This document shows positions 35,718-48,300 of a stretch of 64,000 nucleotides of DNA, in pieces; position 1 is the first letter of the stretch, and every line of letters starts with the position of its first letter. Location: positions 34,129,020 through 34,193,019 of the forward strand of contig CM026426.1 in the NCBI GenBank assembly GCA_014871385.1, written 5' to 3'. The notes under the pieces were generated by a model. It ran no database searches and was not told the origin of the DNA. It saw only the letters and a program-made list of their open reading frames with translations. Position numbers and translations under genes: made by a program. Origin of the DNA: Ceratodon purpureus (Eukaryota > Streptophyta > Bryopsida > Pseudoditrichales > Ditrichaceae).

Positions 35718-36173
35718 ATGGAGGACATCGAAGTGGTTGCTGTTTCCCTTGATGATGTTGTGTGCCCGTTTCAACCTTACGTGGAGGTTGAGGGGGAAGA
35801 CGAGCTGTTTGGATGTGGCGAAGCACTTACACTTCCGGAGGTCGTGGATGTTGGAGTGGAGTTGAGAAGAGACCCTACAGTGTTACAAGATCCTGGGGAG
35901 ATCATAGTGGTTGAGGACAAGGTGGAGAAGCCACTGCCAGCTCATGCATACTCTAAAGTTGGGAAGATCCCACCCGGGACTTATTCGAGGGAAGCACTTA
36001 AAGGGTCAAGTGGGAGTAGTCCATTAGTGAAACGTCCCTACCTAGGTTTGGGAGTGCCCAGAGTGGCACCCAAAATGGACAAGAATGTAGCTTCTCAAGT
36101 ACTAGAGTCTGATGTTGGTAGATATGCTGAGAATGCAAAGGACAAAGCTAAACGCATTAAGTACAGAGAATGA
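35718..36173 (+). CDS. Small acidic protein, unrecognised
   Basis: An intact single-exon frame of 151 residues (MEDIEVVAVSLDDVV to KAKRIKYRE). The N-terminal two thirds are acidic; the C-terminus is basic. I chose ATG 35718 because a TATATAA lies upstream; a longer non-ATG reading from 35673 is less likely. No domain is recognised. It is one of several short TATA-led ORFs around the MULE and ParB-methyltransferase genes and, unusually for this window, has no internal stop. Confidence 0.55.
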   Translation: MEDIEVVAVSLDDVVCPFQPYVEVEGEDELFGCGEALTLPEVVDVGVELRRDPTVLQDPGEIIVVEDKVEKPLPAHAYSKVGKIPPGTYSREALKGSSGSSPLVKRPYLGLGVPRVAPKMDKNVASQVLESDVGRYAENAKDKAKRIKYRE

Positions 36174-36478
36174 AATAGCTATTTGCAGCAGTTTAGTGGT
36201 TGAATAAAAGTGATGATTTACTATAATATTTCTGTGCTTAACGGGGTGAAGGGTACAAGTAGTCGAATGTAGTAATGTGACATGCATTGCATTATTAGTT
36301 GGACCAATTACTAGGCGTGTCAATCAATGTGAATAGTGGGACCCTATATATTAAAAAAAAACAATACAAATATGTATTGCTAATTCGATACAGAGAATAA
36401 TTCAAATAGCAACTACTATGCAACCTTGTTGCCACAGTCCACGTGAAATAACATGGACTAAAAGTAGCCTGCCCCCTA

Positions 36479-39400
36479 GTTTTTTGCTAAAGGGTGTGTC
36501 AGGATTCCGCTTTCGAGAAGTATCTTGACCTCGTTGAAGCTATAGGTAGGCGCGTGGATGAAAAGGTCATCGTTGGGATCGCGGTTGCAAACCTTCAATA
36601 GGATGAAATAAACGTGCTTACAGTAGGAGAATTGGACCCGCCCACGAAACTTAGTCATGGTCTTCCGAAATGCTGGGCAACTGCAACCGGGGTTGGAGCT
36701 GATGGTGATCTGGTAGTGCGTGACATTAGGTGGAATGCCGGAATCCAACCCTATGATGCAACCATGGCCAAGATGAGGTATCATGGTGACAGAACGGAGG
36801 CGAGCTCTAAGGGTGTCGGAGGAGCCCATGGAGAGTCGCTGCGGCGAATTAGGGCGAGTGGAAGTGCGCTTCACCATCTTCTCGTCTCTCTTGCCTGGGT
36901 AGCGGCTAGCATCTCCAGGAACTGGCAAGGAACTTAGATTTGCAGGTGGCCGAGCGGAGGAGAAGAGGCGTCGTGGGGAGACCGGCCTCCTCTGTGGGAG
37001 CTTGAATCCAGCCGCCTCTAGTGCACGAATTTCTGTGATGTTCAGGTTTGTCCCGAGCTTGACAGGCCAGACGGCTGGAATTGGAGGCATCTCCTGGGTT
37101 GCAAAGTACTTAGCAACCCACTTGCGCCTAAAGCCCTTCACGCACCTTTCGATGTCGTCACAGCAGAAGAAGAATTCCGTCCTCTCCGAAGTGTTCCAGC
37201 GGATGTTGGTCCAAACTCCAGTGTAGGTTGGTGCAGTAGTAGCGTTCACGTTCCTCACAATTCTCTCCGTACATTTCTTCTTACTGACACCTCTCTGGGC
37301 CCAGCAGCACTTTGCAGAAGTCCTCAACAATCTTGCAATGTGCCATTCCTTGACGTCAACCTTGGACTCCTGAACTGCATTCACCTGGCGGATCCCGATC
37401 TCGTTTCGTAGGGTCTCCGGGATTGTCACGGCAACCTCTGTAAGAGATTGGCCTTCGTCGACCTGTGTGTCATCTTCGGTGTCATCCTCAACAATGATGG
37501 GCATCTGGGAGGTGCGAGCCCTGACATTACGGCCAGGTGCTTTTGGATGGAAGTAGTTTACCTTGTCCGGACGGTGAGATTCTTCCTCAGCTCCAAGGGG
37601 TAAGTCGGGCTTCCGCTTCATGGATCCGAACACTTCCTCTCCAGCTAGGCGTGGCAGACGTGTGCAGAACTCGTCTGCTCCAGGCATCTCTAACATGGGG
37701 TCTTCAAGCACATGCGGTCTCCCTGTCAACTTCGCCCTGCGCTCTGCCGCTCTAAGCTTCGGTTCCTTCTTGGATGGACCCGTCCCTCCAACTTCCCCTT
37801 TCAGAAACTGGTAGAAGTTGACAACTTGAAGAAACGCCTGAACATAGTCATCAACTCTAGCCACGTAGAGGTCGCCGCACTTATTACCAGAGGACTAAAG
37901 CCATTTGCTGGGAACGGTTTCAGCAAGGTTACACGTAGGCATTTCTTCAAGTTCTTCGTCGGTAAGTTTCTGCACATGAAAATAATGTAGTGGTTACATG
38001 TGGTTCGGCATTTAGTGCGGTGGGGGTAATTGCGAAGTAGAAATAGGAGTGAATGAGTAAGGAAAAAAAAAGGTACCTCAGTCATGAAGCCGCCCCATTG
38101 GCGATATCTGAAGTGCCAGAAAACAGAGCCAGAGCTCCAATGTAGCTAGGGCCTTCTCTGAGACAGCTCCAGTAGAAACCCACCAAGCTTTAATTGCGAG
38201 GTAGAGAGTATCCGCCTCCTCCATTGTTTTCGCCGCCCGGTATTGCTGGCACATTTTCTTGTGTTGCTCCAACAGTTCTTCAGGGATGTACTTCTCAGTA
38301 TTATTGACCACGGATTGCGTCCAATGGAATAGGCAAGTCTTCTCCCGATCCTTCATACGGTCCTCCTTGTTCCCTGTCCCGTACACGATCCGTACTGCAT
38401 TCCACTTGGCTTGTGCGCTGTCCGCCATGAAGCCCTTGAAGTTTGGCGCGGCAACGCCGTTCCTCTCCATGACAGCATTTAGGTTTCTCCAAAAAAGGAT
38501 CTGGGCATCGCAGTCCTCGGACATCATGTCACAGGTAGCAATCGTCATGACCCAGCAGTACGTGGAGTCGTACACGTGGAATGCCAACGTGGTCCAATCG
38601 CGTACCCGCTTGACGTGGTCAAACATCACCGAGGCGTTCTCGAGATCACCGCCGTGCTGCATCCTGGACACGAGGTCGACATCGCTTCCGGGACCCACTT
38701 CCGACATCTTGAAGAGGAACACCTTGTCCGGATCTTTCCCTTGGCCAGGGAATTTGTTCTCTTGGACATATGCCCAGAGATTGATCCCACGCAGCTTTGT
38801 TATGGCATCCATTACTCCATAATTCCTCAACTAACGGAATGACATTACCTTGTTGCGAATGTTCGGAGATGCCATGTCGTTGCACCTGTCAAGGATTGGA
38901 ATAAGCTCCTCCATAGTGAGTTTCTTGGGAGGTGCATCCTCCGGTTGGAGCAAGTAATTCCCGATTAGAACCTTGCTCGCCTCCAGCACGACAGAGCTCT
39001 TCGTTGCTCGAGGTGTGTTTTCGACCTGTTGAGAGATCAAACTATTGATCTCTTCCTTTGAATCTATGTAGTCGCCAACCTTAACAGGGTGATCGTGGGT
39101 TCCAAGATGGATACACGCCCTGGTTTGGTTGACTGTACCAGACACGTAAAAAATTCAGGCCCCACAGGTAGCAATGCAGGCGGGGGGTTCTTTGCATACC
39201 TTGCATACAACCGTGGAATCTTTTGGTGGTGGCAGGTTGACACTGAAGGCTTGAAGTGTGCAATCGTCGAAGTCGGTCTCGTTCACATCACGAATCCGGG
39301 GGCGGAGTTCCAGAAATGGGTAGTCCTTGTTGATGCAGCGCAGCCATTTGACGCAGGTGGAGGACCGGAAAGACAACCCCAAGTCGTTGGTGATGTTGGT

Positions 39401-39535
39401 GGTGATGGTCTTGGTCCAGACGTGGCCGTCATATCCTTTGTCCATTCCTTGCATGGACTTTGCTTGCGACCGTGATGCTCCTAGTGCCGCAGAGGGCAAT
39501 TCGAATAAAACTCGTCCATCGAATATGGCAGGCAA
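36479..39535 (-). pseudogene. MULE-like transposase with SWIM zinc finger
   Basis: Read right to left: a Cys pair region (CKVCKEPPACIATC), RACIHLGTHDHPV, a transposase core with YCWVMTIATCD, FKGFMADSAQAKWN and CLFHWTQS, and in the last exon a SWIM finger, GCSCPAFRKTMTKF with a closing CKH. Mutator-like transposases combine an RNase H-like catalytic core with a C-terminal SWIM zinc finger, and this matches in order. Three in-frame stops (TGA 39155, TAG 38831, TAG 37895) and an extra base near 38118 break it. The 5' end has no ATG; an acceptor-like TAG before 39540 suggests an upstream exon. No element termini were found. Confidence 0.75.
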
Positions 39536-39658
39536 GTACCCTACTCTCTCGTGACGTATTCTTGAGTAATTTAATTTTTTTAGAACGTTCTTACTACCAG
39601 GTCTCTCGGCAAGTTTGCGAAGTGAATCGAATATACTAGTAGTACTATCCTCTGAAAT

Positions 39659-40204
39659 TTAAGAGGAACTGGAGGACTTTACTGGAGGGGGGACTGCGGG
39701 CCTAGACTCTGCAGCGTCCTGCGTGACAAGAGGGGACGACATAGCAGGACTAGTTTCTTCATCTAAAGAAAGGGAGATGACCGGAGTTTGAAGAGTAGCA
39801 TCCACGCCAGACTCTACCCTGACCTTCACGTCACGAGGAAGCGGAGTTTGAACAGTGCAAGTGGAGGATTGAGGAGGAGTAAGAATCTCTGTAGACGTCT
39901 GCATCTGCGAATCGGTAAGTCCATAAACTCTATATGTACCTGGATACAAGTGCCAGTACAGAATTCCATTGTCACCCCTCTCGGACAACTGACCTAGAGT
40001 GTGAGTGACCTCAGTTGTTATCTCGTCAAAAATCTCCTCCTCAACTCTGACTGTATCCTCTCTAAAAGTGAATCTCATACTTAGGTGCTGGGAGGACACA
40101 CTAGCCATACCATCGGCACTGGTCTGAAAAGAGAGAGGGATTCCAAGGCCGTGAGCATAAAGGACGACTGTGCCTTGGACTTCCCTAGGAGCTGCGTACG
40201 CCAT
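39659..40204 (-). CDS. Ser/Thr-rich protein, unrecognised
   Basis: An intact frame of 181 residues from the ATG at 40204 (MAYAAPREVQGTV) to a poly-Ser C-terminus. The first 100 residues have a beta-rich look; the tail is Pro/Ser/Thr-rich and disordered. On the reverse strand a TATATAAT lies at 40294-40286, about 85 bp upstream. It sits head-to-head with the gene starting at 40805 and tail-to-head with the MULE remnant. Function unknown; it could be an accessory ORF of a mobile unit. Confidence 0.5.
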   Translation of the reverse strand: MAYAAPREVQGTVVLYAHGLGIPLSFQTSADGMASVSSQHLSMRFTFREDTVRVEEEIFDEITTEVTHTLGQLSERGDNGILYWHLYPGTYRVYGLTDSQMQTSTEILTPPQSSTCTVQTPLPRDVKVRVESGVDATLQTPVISLSLDEETSPAMSSPLVTQDAAESRPAVPPPVKSSSSS

Positions 40205-40285
40205 AGTGAAACGTAGAGTGGGGGAATATGACACTAATCGAGTGAAGGTGCACAAGAATGAGAGACAGATGTGGTCGAGTACAAT

Positions 40286-40294
40286 GATTATATA
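40286..40294 (-). promoter_or_regulatory. TATA box of the 40204 gene
   Basis: Reverse-strand GTATATAAT, about 85 bp before the ATG at 40204. Confidence 0.45.
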
Positions 40295-40736
40295 CAGTTG
40301 TAGTTGCATCTTAGGAAATGAATCTGAATCACGAGGAACGGAAGTTAGTTAGATTGTAAGTAACAGAGTTAGAAACCACTGGCGCCGTAATGAGAATTTA
40401 AGTGTACTTATATTAACTCATGTCAGTACCACTTTAGATCGTGGTTTGATTTTTTGTTCAAGAGAGCATGTATAGGATTAGCACTAGCCGCCTTTCGTTT
40501 TGGGACTAATAGGCAAACCCTCTGTGATGGGTGACTCTTTGTCACCTTATCTATTTTAGTAGAGATTGGATTGATGAATCGATCAATTTTATTTATATTC
40601 ATTTGCACATCAACTTTAATTCAAAATTTATTTATATTTAGTTCTACAATATTAGAGACCAATCTTAATGGTATATGTTAGTGATCGCTGTCATGATGGT
40701 AGGAGGAGTTGTTCAGCAGTTGTTAGGAATGATGAG

Positions 40737-40744
40737 TATATAAG
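40737..40744 (+). promoter_or_regulatory. TATA box of the 40805 gene
   Basis: TATATAAG, 61 bp upstream of the ATG at 40805-40807. Confidence 0.5.
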
Positions 40745-41929
40745 CAAGGCATAAGTTATAAGGTGTCCTATATTGTGAGGAGGGTCATTAGGTTCCTTAG
40801 ACACATGAAGGATAGTGGAGGGTCTACTCCCTCCACTTATGTCACTCCTAAACCGAGAAGGAAACCATGTAAGACAGATTCTACGAATAGGAGAGCGAGA
40901 AAGAGGAGAGCATCACGTAAGAAGGTAGATTTGAAAGCTGATCACTTGAGTGCACCCGTGAAGAGGAGAGGAGCAGGTTTGCCTGTTGCCTTGATGTTTT
41001 GTAGCATTCGTAAAGTCACCCTAGACTCTATAGTAGAGGTAAAGCACGAATTTTTAGAGGACACCGTCGTCGAGGTTCAGGAGAAGGATCAAGACGTACT
41101 CTTAAGTGGGTTTGCGCGTGACGAGATGACGGATGAATTAGAGTTTAATTGTAGTCAAAGAGAAGAGTCACCGCACCCTTCAATCAAATTTAATGACTCT
41201 TTTGCAAGCGGGCCACACTCTCAATGAGATCCGTATTTCAATTCTGATGAGGTAAGTCTGCCTCAACCGTCTTGAACCAGGGTATCGTGAATTAAATGTT
41301 TTATTGTAGTGTCCCGAATTAAAGTATACCCGATAAAAAATGAAATTTATTATATTCTCAGCAATGTTTTAGAATTGTTTGCTTCAATGGTGTAATGTTA
41401 ACTGAATGACGTAATGGTAGGGGCCGCGGCCCTTTACGCAGGCCTAGATTCAAATTAATTCTTTTCCTGTGTAGAGCAACAAGTGGGTAAGAGGGGTGGG
41501 AGATAAGCGTCGAGTCCTTGTTGTTGGAGCTTGTATCGTAATTGAGCATCTGAGAATCGAAGCAATGCGGGCGAGGCAAGGGATAATGCAGGCAGGTGAA
41601 GGAGGAGTTGCCATGGCGGAGAGGGAGGCAAACATTGCAGAACGCTGTCAAGAGGGAGATCTGGAGGTAGTTCCGGGAGCGCAGGTAAATGTCGCGCACA
41701 GAATCGAGCAGCTAGAGGAGCAGGTCTAGGAGCAGCTCGAAGAGGAGCAGCTGGAGAACTAGCTCAAGGACGATGACGACGATGACCATCAGGTATGAAA
41801 GTTCTAATGTCGGTATCTAGATTAATTTTGATGTCGGTGCGTACTTGTTGTATCTTGGATGCGTCTTGGTTGCTAATGGATATGCTGCTTGCTCAGATTT
41901 GATGGGAATTCGTGATTGGTGAATTTGTT

Positions 41930-42130
41930 TGAATTGTTGGGATTCGGGATTATTGGGGACTGTTCGGAATGTTGGGTTCCTTGCAGGGTGTTGGCGATTT
42001 GCTCGTGTTGGGGATTTGCAGGTGTTGGGGAGAAATGCGGAGTGTGGGTATCGCAAATTGTTGGGGATTCGGTTTTGAATGTTGGGGAATGTTGGGTGTT
42101 CGAAATTGTTGTGAATTCGGCTTAGAAATT
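41930..42130 (+). repeat. Degenerate TGTTGGGGATT repeats
   Basis: G/T-rich sequence with irregular copies of TGTTGGGG and GGGATTCGG. Located in the large intron of the 40805 gene. Confidence 0.5.
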
Positions 42131-42189
42131 TCAGGGGGGTGTTAAGGATTTGGTTTCGAGGGTGTGCGAATTCGTCACTGTAAGATTCG

Positions 42190-44430
42190 TTACGCTGCCA
42201 GCGCCAATGCGAGCTCGATGGCTAAGGAGGGATCTCCCTCCCGCGAAGCCGCGGGCTTGTTTTTTTTCTTAAAGTCATTTGCACCAAGCCGGCACCGTGT
42301 CTGCTTTCGGAGCAGACACGAGTGCCAGCGCCCAATGCAAGGTCAATGGCTGAGGAGGGATCTCCCTCCAATGAGGCCGGGGCCTTGTTTTAATTTATTA
42401 AGCCATTTGCACCAAGCCGGCACCGTGTCTGCTTTCGGAGCAGACACGAGTGCCAGCGCCCAATGCAAGGTCAATGGCTGAGGAGGGATCTCCCTCCAAT
42501 GAGGCCGCGGCCTTGTTTTAATTTATTAAGCCATTTGCACCAAGCCGGCACCGTGTCTGCTTTTGGAGCAGACACAAGTGCCAGCGCCCTATGTAAGGTC
42601 AATGGCTGAGGAGGGATCTCCCTCCAATGAGGCGGCGGCCTCGTTATTTTTATTCTTGCCATTTGCACCAAGGCGCAGTGCAAGCGCCCAATGCAAGGTC
42701 AATGGCTGAGGAGGGATCTCCCTCCAATGAGGCCGCGGCCTTGTTTTATTTTATTAAGCCATTTGCACCAAGCCGGCAGCGTGTCTGCTTTCGGAGCAGA
42801 CGCAAGTGCCAGCGCCCAATGTGAGCTCGATGGCTGAGGAGGGATCTCCCTCTAGTGAGGCGGCGGGCTTGTGTTTTTTTTGAAAGTCATTTGCACCAAG
42901 CCGGCACCGTGTGTGCTTTCGGAGCCGACAGGAGTGCCAGCGCCCAATGAACCATGCAATTTGTTTTTTAAATTGTTACTCATTGATTATCTCGCTGTCC
43001 ACATTTATGTCCTGAGCGGTCTCTCGTTGTCCATCTTCCTAGTCCTCCATGTCTCTCCGTGTCCTAGCCCCTCTCTCTCCCTCACACTCCTAGTCCCTGT
43101 CCGTCTCCCTATCCCTGAGCGTTTCCCTATCCATGTGCGACTCCCTATTCCTGTGCGAGCTCGATGGCTGAGGAGGGATCTCCCTCCAGTGAGGCCACGG
43201 GCTTGTTTTTTTTTTAAAGTCATTTGCACCAAGCCAGCATCGAAAGCACCACTACTAGGTCAATGGCTGAGGAGGGATCTCCCTCCAATGAGGCCGCGGC
43301 CTTGTTTTAATTTATTAAGCCATTTGCACCAAGCCGGCACCGTGTCTGCTTTTGGAGCAGACACAAGTGCCAGCGCCCTATGTAAGGTCAATGGCTGAGG
43401 AGGGATCTCCCTCCAATGAGGCGGCGGCCTCGTTATTTTTATTCTTGCCATTTGCACCAAGGCGCAGTGCAAGCGCCCAATGCAAGGTCAATGGCTGAGG
43501 AGGGATCTCCCTCCAATGAGGCCGCGGCCTTGTTTTATTTTATTAAGCCATTTGCACCAAGCCGGCAGCGTGTCTGCTTTCGGAGCAGACGCAAGTGCCA
43601 GCGCCCAATGTGAGCTCGATGGCTGAGGAGGGATCTCCCTCTAGTGAGGCGGCGGGCTTGTGTTTTTTTTGAAAGTCATTTGCACCAAGCCGGCACCGTG
43701 TGTGCTTTCGGAGCCGACAGGAGTGCCAGCGCCCAATGAACCATGCAATTTGTTTTTTAAATTGTTACTCATTGATTATCTCGCTGTCCACATTTATGTC
43801 CTGAGCGGTCTCTCGTTGTCCATCTTCCTAGTCCTCCATGTCTCTCCGTGTCCTAGCCCCTCTCTCTCCCTCACACTCCTAGTCCCTGTCCGTCTCCCTA
43901 TCCCTGAGCGTTTCCCTATCCATGTGCGACTCCCTATTCCTGTGCGAGCTCGATGGCTGAGGAGGGATCTCCCTCCAGTGAGGCCACGGGCTTGTTTTTT
44001 TTTTAAAGTCATTTGCACCAAGCCAGCATCGAAAGCACCACTACTAGGTCAATGGCTGAGGAGGGATCTCCCTCCAATGAGGCCGCGGCCTTGTTTTAAT
44101 TTATTAAGCCATTTGCACCAAGCCGGCAGCGTGTCTGCTTTCGGAGCAGACGCAAGTGCGAGCGCCTAATGTGAGCTCAATGGCTGAGGAGGGATCTCCC
44201 TCCAGTGAAGCCGCGGGCTTGTTTTTTTTTTTAAAGTCATTTGCACCAAGCCGGCACCCTGTGTGCTTTCGGAGCAGACACGAGTGCCAGCGCCCAATGA
44301 ACCATGCAATTTGTTTTTTAAATCGTTACTCCTTGTTCATCTCTCTGTCCACATCCATGTCCCGCGCGGTCTCTCCTTGTCCATCTCCCTAGCCCTCCCT
44401 GTCTCTCCCTGTCCCTGCCCCTCTCTTTCT
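42190..44430 (+). repeat. Tandem array of ~128-bp units with a 789-bp duplication
   Basis: ATGGCTGAGGAGGGATCTCC (one copy ATGGCTAAGG) begins units at 42218, 42346, 42474, 42602, 42702, 42830, 43164, 43263, 43391, 43491, 43619, 43953, 44052 and 44180. Complete units are about 128 bp and carry two foldbacks: GGAGGG-ATCT-CCCTCC, and GTGTCTGCT-TTCGG-AGCAGACAC in most. A higher-order block is duplicated: 42469-43257 and 43258-44046 appear identical by eye, each with an inserted CT-rich spacer. The repeated short frame MAEEGSPS occurs only because the units start with ATG; I do not call it a gene. Confidence 0.85.
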
Positions 44431-45391
44431 CCCTCACATTCCTAGTCCCTTGTCCGTTTTTCAAATTTCAACTTTAATTTGTTTTCATTCATCATTGAAC
44501 ATGACTCCTCTTTAATGAATGCAACTTCTCCTTGTACGAGAACTTCTCTACTTCTTTGATAATAGTTACAGTACTTAAAAAAGAGACAACAAATGATTTT
44601 AATAATTGACCATATTTTATTTCTTTTCATTTTCAGGGTACTTCACAGGATAACATGGGCACCGAGAGTGAAAGCAAGGGGCCTGAGGAGACTGAGGTAT
44701 TCTTATTGCTGTAAGAATGTTTTGATTTTACATGCTCAAATTATCTTTCATTACTTAAGTAAAGGAATAGAAAAATCATTCAAATATACATGCCTTCTAA
44801 CTTTCTCATATGTTTTGTACATTCAGGTAGGCTCTGATGCTCCCGACATGTCTGTCAATTCTCCTGTCTCTGTGATCAACCTTTCAGACCTGTCAGACCT
44901 AGAGGATGAGCGCCTATGCACCTGTGATTTAACCATTCCTTTAGGTTTAGATATTGAACCTTTCGAGGTCCAGTCACCCCAATACATGCCTACATCGCAT
45001 GTTTATGAGCCCACCTCTCTGGTGTACATGCCCACCTCGCCACGTCTTGGTACACCGCCGTCTTTGCCAAATCCCCTAGCTTCACCTTTGGTGTTGAGGA
45101 GGCCAGCCCATGTAGTCTTTGCCCTTCCGGCAATCTTGCCTAGTGCTTGCCGTCAAACGAGGCGGTTTTGGAGGAGGCGCCATCATTGGAATGGTAGAGA
45201 GGCTAGACAGTACTATGGAAGGGCTCCTCGTAGAGTGGCACGGCCTTGATGCTTAGTGTCTTGGATTAAATTCCAGTTGTCTTGTTGTTTTACTCTTTCA
45301 TTTATGAGAAAATCTCTAAGTGACTGGTAAATTCTATTTTTCAGAATCTGCACTGTAAAGTTTGATTCTTCATTTCTATGGCTTATGGCAG

Positions 45392-48300
45392 GGAACTCAA
45401 TTTACTCAAACAGAGGACGTGTTGCCATCATCATCAAAGCCTCTGGACTTGAAAGACGCTGTTCAAGGGGAATTGCTTCATCGAACACAGCATAAAGTTG
45501 ACTCGATCAACGTCATCAATGCCGTTTGTATTCAGCCCTTGAGGAAGTCTCGCCTGCTTGTCCCATTGTGTAGAATGGTCGCAATGGCAAAAGTCAGACC
45601 GGTTGGCGAAATGGGCGTGCAACATCTGGAGAGGGATTTCGTGAAGGGTTATAGAGATGGGGACCGCGTGATGTACATTTCCATGTTCAACACTGAAGAG
45701 ATGTCAATGGATGTCACGGTGGAAGTAAAGGCCAAGTGGAGCCCATGCTGGCGCAAGGCTAACAAAGCCTTCGAAGCCGACCTCCAAGGAGACGATGACC
45801 TCAATCAATTCAGTGGCAAAATGTTTTTTGTATGGGAAGGTAACCATCGCCTTTCAGCTTGGTTACGACACATCAACAAGCATCATGCCGATGACCCAGC
45901 TTGGCACATCTCTGTGCATAGTATCATTTTGGACCCCCGCGGCCAAGTGGGCAATCTTCTCCATGCCATGCACGACATCAACTGGTAAGAATTTTGGTTG
46001 AACAATTTCTTAAATTTCTTTTCGGATCATCCTTCTATTATGAAGTGTTTTCTAAACAGTTTCTATTGTCCACAGGTCTACTGAGAATGACCATGTGAAG
46101 AGTAATCTTCCAGCAAAGTTATTCCGCATCCGCTCTTTTGGTGTCATGAAGTTAGAAGAATTCAGAGATCTTCTAAGCCCAGAAGAGTTTGAAATTTGTG
46201 TGCAGAACAAACACGCAAAGGACCGATGGTTCACCTTGACAACGAAGGTTTTCATTGCGTTTCTATACCGAGTAAGAATTTATTCCATGACTCAGCTAGT
46301 ACATTCGTTCTGTTCCTTACTTTAACTAATCCATTCCAAGTAGTTTGAACATTGATTTCAGTTCATTGTCGTTGTACAGAGGGAGATTGCGGTAGCCTCG
46401 GATCAGGCAGCTAGAGCATACATGGAGAACACGCCAAAAGAGGATCAATCTGGATCTAGAGTTTGGGATGCGATGACGACTGCATCAAACAACTTTATTG
46501 ATGCCGTCAAGAAGAAGGACTTCACCAAGTACTTGGCTATTGCGAATCCCAAAAATGGTGACGACTTCCTTGCTGAGGTGAATCCTTAATCACTTCTTCT
46601 TAAGCTAATTTGTTCCCATCTCCTATGTACTCCTAATTACATAATGCTAACTGTTCAGTTCTAATTGCAGATTAACCGCCACTTCAGCGATGTCAACAAA
46701 TCTGAGATGACATTGGACAAGCTGCAGAAGATTGTGCTGGCGGCAGTGGAACCCAAGTACAAAGCTCGTTGGTTGAGGTGGTGGAACTCCTCTCCGACTT
46801 CAAGGCAATCTTATAGGTTCCCACCACCGGAGTTCAAGGAAGCTGACCTCGACCGTTGGCTAAACAGGGCTTCATTCTGGGCAGGGCTATGCTCCCTTAT
46901 TTCCAGAACTGAAAATGTCGTTGTCATTCTACCAATTTAATTGTCGTAGTCTAATTTTGCTGACTGTCTCTTGTAGTTGGAAGAAGCGGTCATCCAAGAG
47001 TTCGAGGACATGTGTAAGGCTGAGGAGCTGGACATCATTGGAATGCATCCCTTGATGTTCAGTGACCAGGCGATTACGTGGAGAGTTAGCATATTCTCCT
47101 TTGGGACAGAGCATTCCCGGCATTCCTTGGATCCAAGGCTAAGAAGACTTTTGATAAGAAGACGATTTTCACGAAATTCCCTAGAACGGAAGATGTTGTC
47201 AAGCGAGTCACCTACCGGCATGATTCTTTACTCAAACATATGTGCATTTCGACTCCTGCCGTTCCTCTCTCCCACATACTAAGTCATTCAAAATTGGCCC
47301 TCACTAGGTACTTCAAGAGAAAGCTTCTTCCAAAAGGCGCCATCACTGTCCAACAACTCCCGAAGTACTTTACTTCATGGATCACGAGAGGCTCAGACCA
47401 GTGTATCTACTCTCCTCAGCAGTTGAAGAGGTACAAAGCCCCCCACTTGGAAGCAGGATGTTGGTATCTAGATTGCCTCCGTGGTTTTACAGTTGATTCG
47501 GAGGCCGAGGTGAAATCAGTACTCGATACCCGGGCGCCGGTGGTCGAAGACTCCACCGAAGCTTCAGAGGATGACGAAGCACATGAGGATCAATCATCTG
47601 CACCTCCACCAAAGAGAGGGAGAGCGCGGCGACTGCGAACTCTGGGATCGAAGTCCTTGGGCTCACAGGATACTGGTGCGGAGTCTTCCGCACCAGGGAA
47701 GGAGACACCCAACGCTTCTCCAACTGCAGACGTCCCAGTACCAACTTCGACCACAGCGAATGCACCTTCATCCATTACTGCTTCTGAGATCTCCAGAAGT
47801 CTAATTGAGCAGAAGAAGGCCAAACTCTATCCTCCAACAATTTCTTCCGCTGGAGCTTTGATTTCCACACAGGTTTGCATCTTCAATTCATCTGTGGATT
47901 CAATGTTGCGGCGAAATAAGAGACTGGAGAGAAGAGGTGGAGGCGACCCAGATTGGATCAAGACTCAAGACTTCATTCGCAAGGTATGTTACGTTCTTTA
48001 AACATTTCTTGGGTACATGCACTTCTATTCATATTGTAGTCTCTAACTCTGCTTTCTTGTTTCTTCAAGTTTAGAGCAGGCCTCCAAAACAGAGTTCAGG
48101 ACCGATGCATTCAAGAGAACCATCTGGGAGTCGACTTGATCATTGCCGACATCCCTGAGAATCTTCCCGTCCCTTCCGTTTCCAATCCCCCCACGAGTAT
48201 TCCACCTTGGAACTCTCGCTACACAGATTATGTGTACGACATCTTCCATTTTGCAGATCAATACCTGCAGAAAGATGGTGCCCTCTGCCTCATCTACAAC

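Larger units (their letters stand above)
40805..45249 (+). pseudogene. Basic/acidic multi-exon gene upstream of the ParB-methyltransferase
   Basis: Four phase-0 exons: 40805-41251 (donor GTAAGT), 41475-41792 (donor GTATGA), 44637-44696 (acceptor TTTTCAG) and 44827-45249. The N-terminus is strongly basic (RRKPCKTDSTNRRARKRRAS), like a nuclear-localisation or DNA-binding tail; exon 2 is a Glu/Gln coiled coil ending in a poly-Asp run; exon 4 is acidic then Arg-rich. In-frame stops: TGA 41225, TAG 41727, TAG 41760. The 2.8-kb second intron contains a tandem repeat array. The next coding exon (45392) is also phase 0, so these exons may be the 5' part of the ParB-methyltransferase gene; the TGA at 45247-45249 argues against it or is another decay stop. 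Confidence 0.5.

Noticed and set aside
42164..44392. Repeated short ORFs beginning MAEEGSPS
   Set aside because: They occur because each repeat unit starts with ATG; frames end at unit borders and the strand opposite is equally open.
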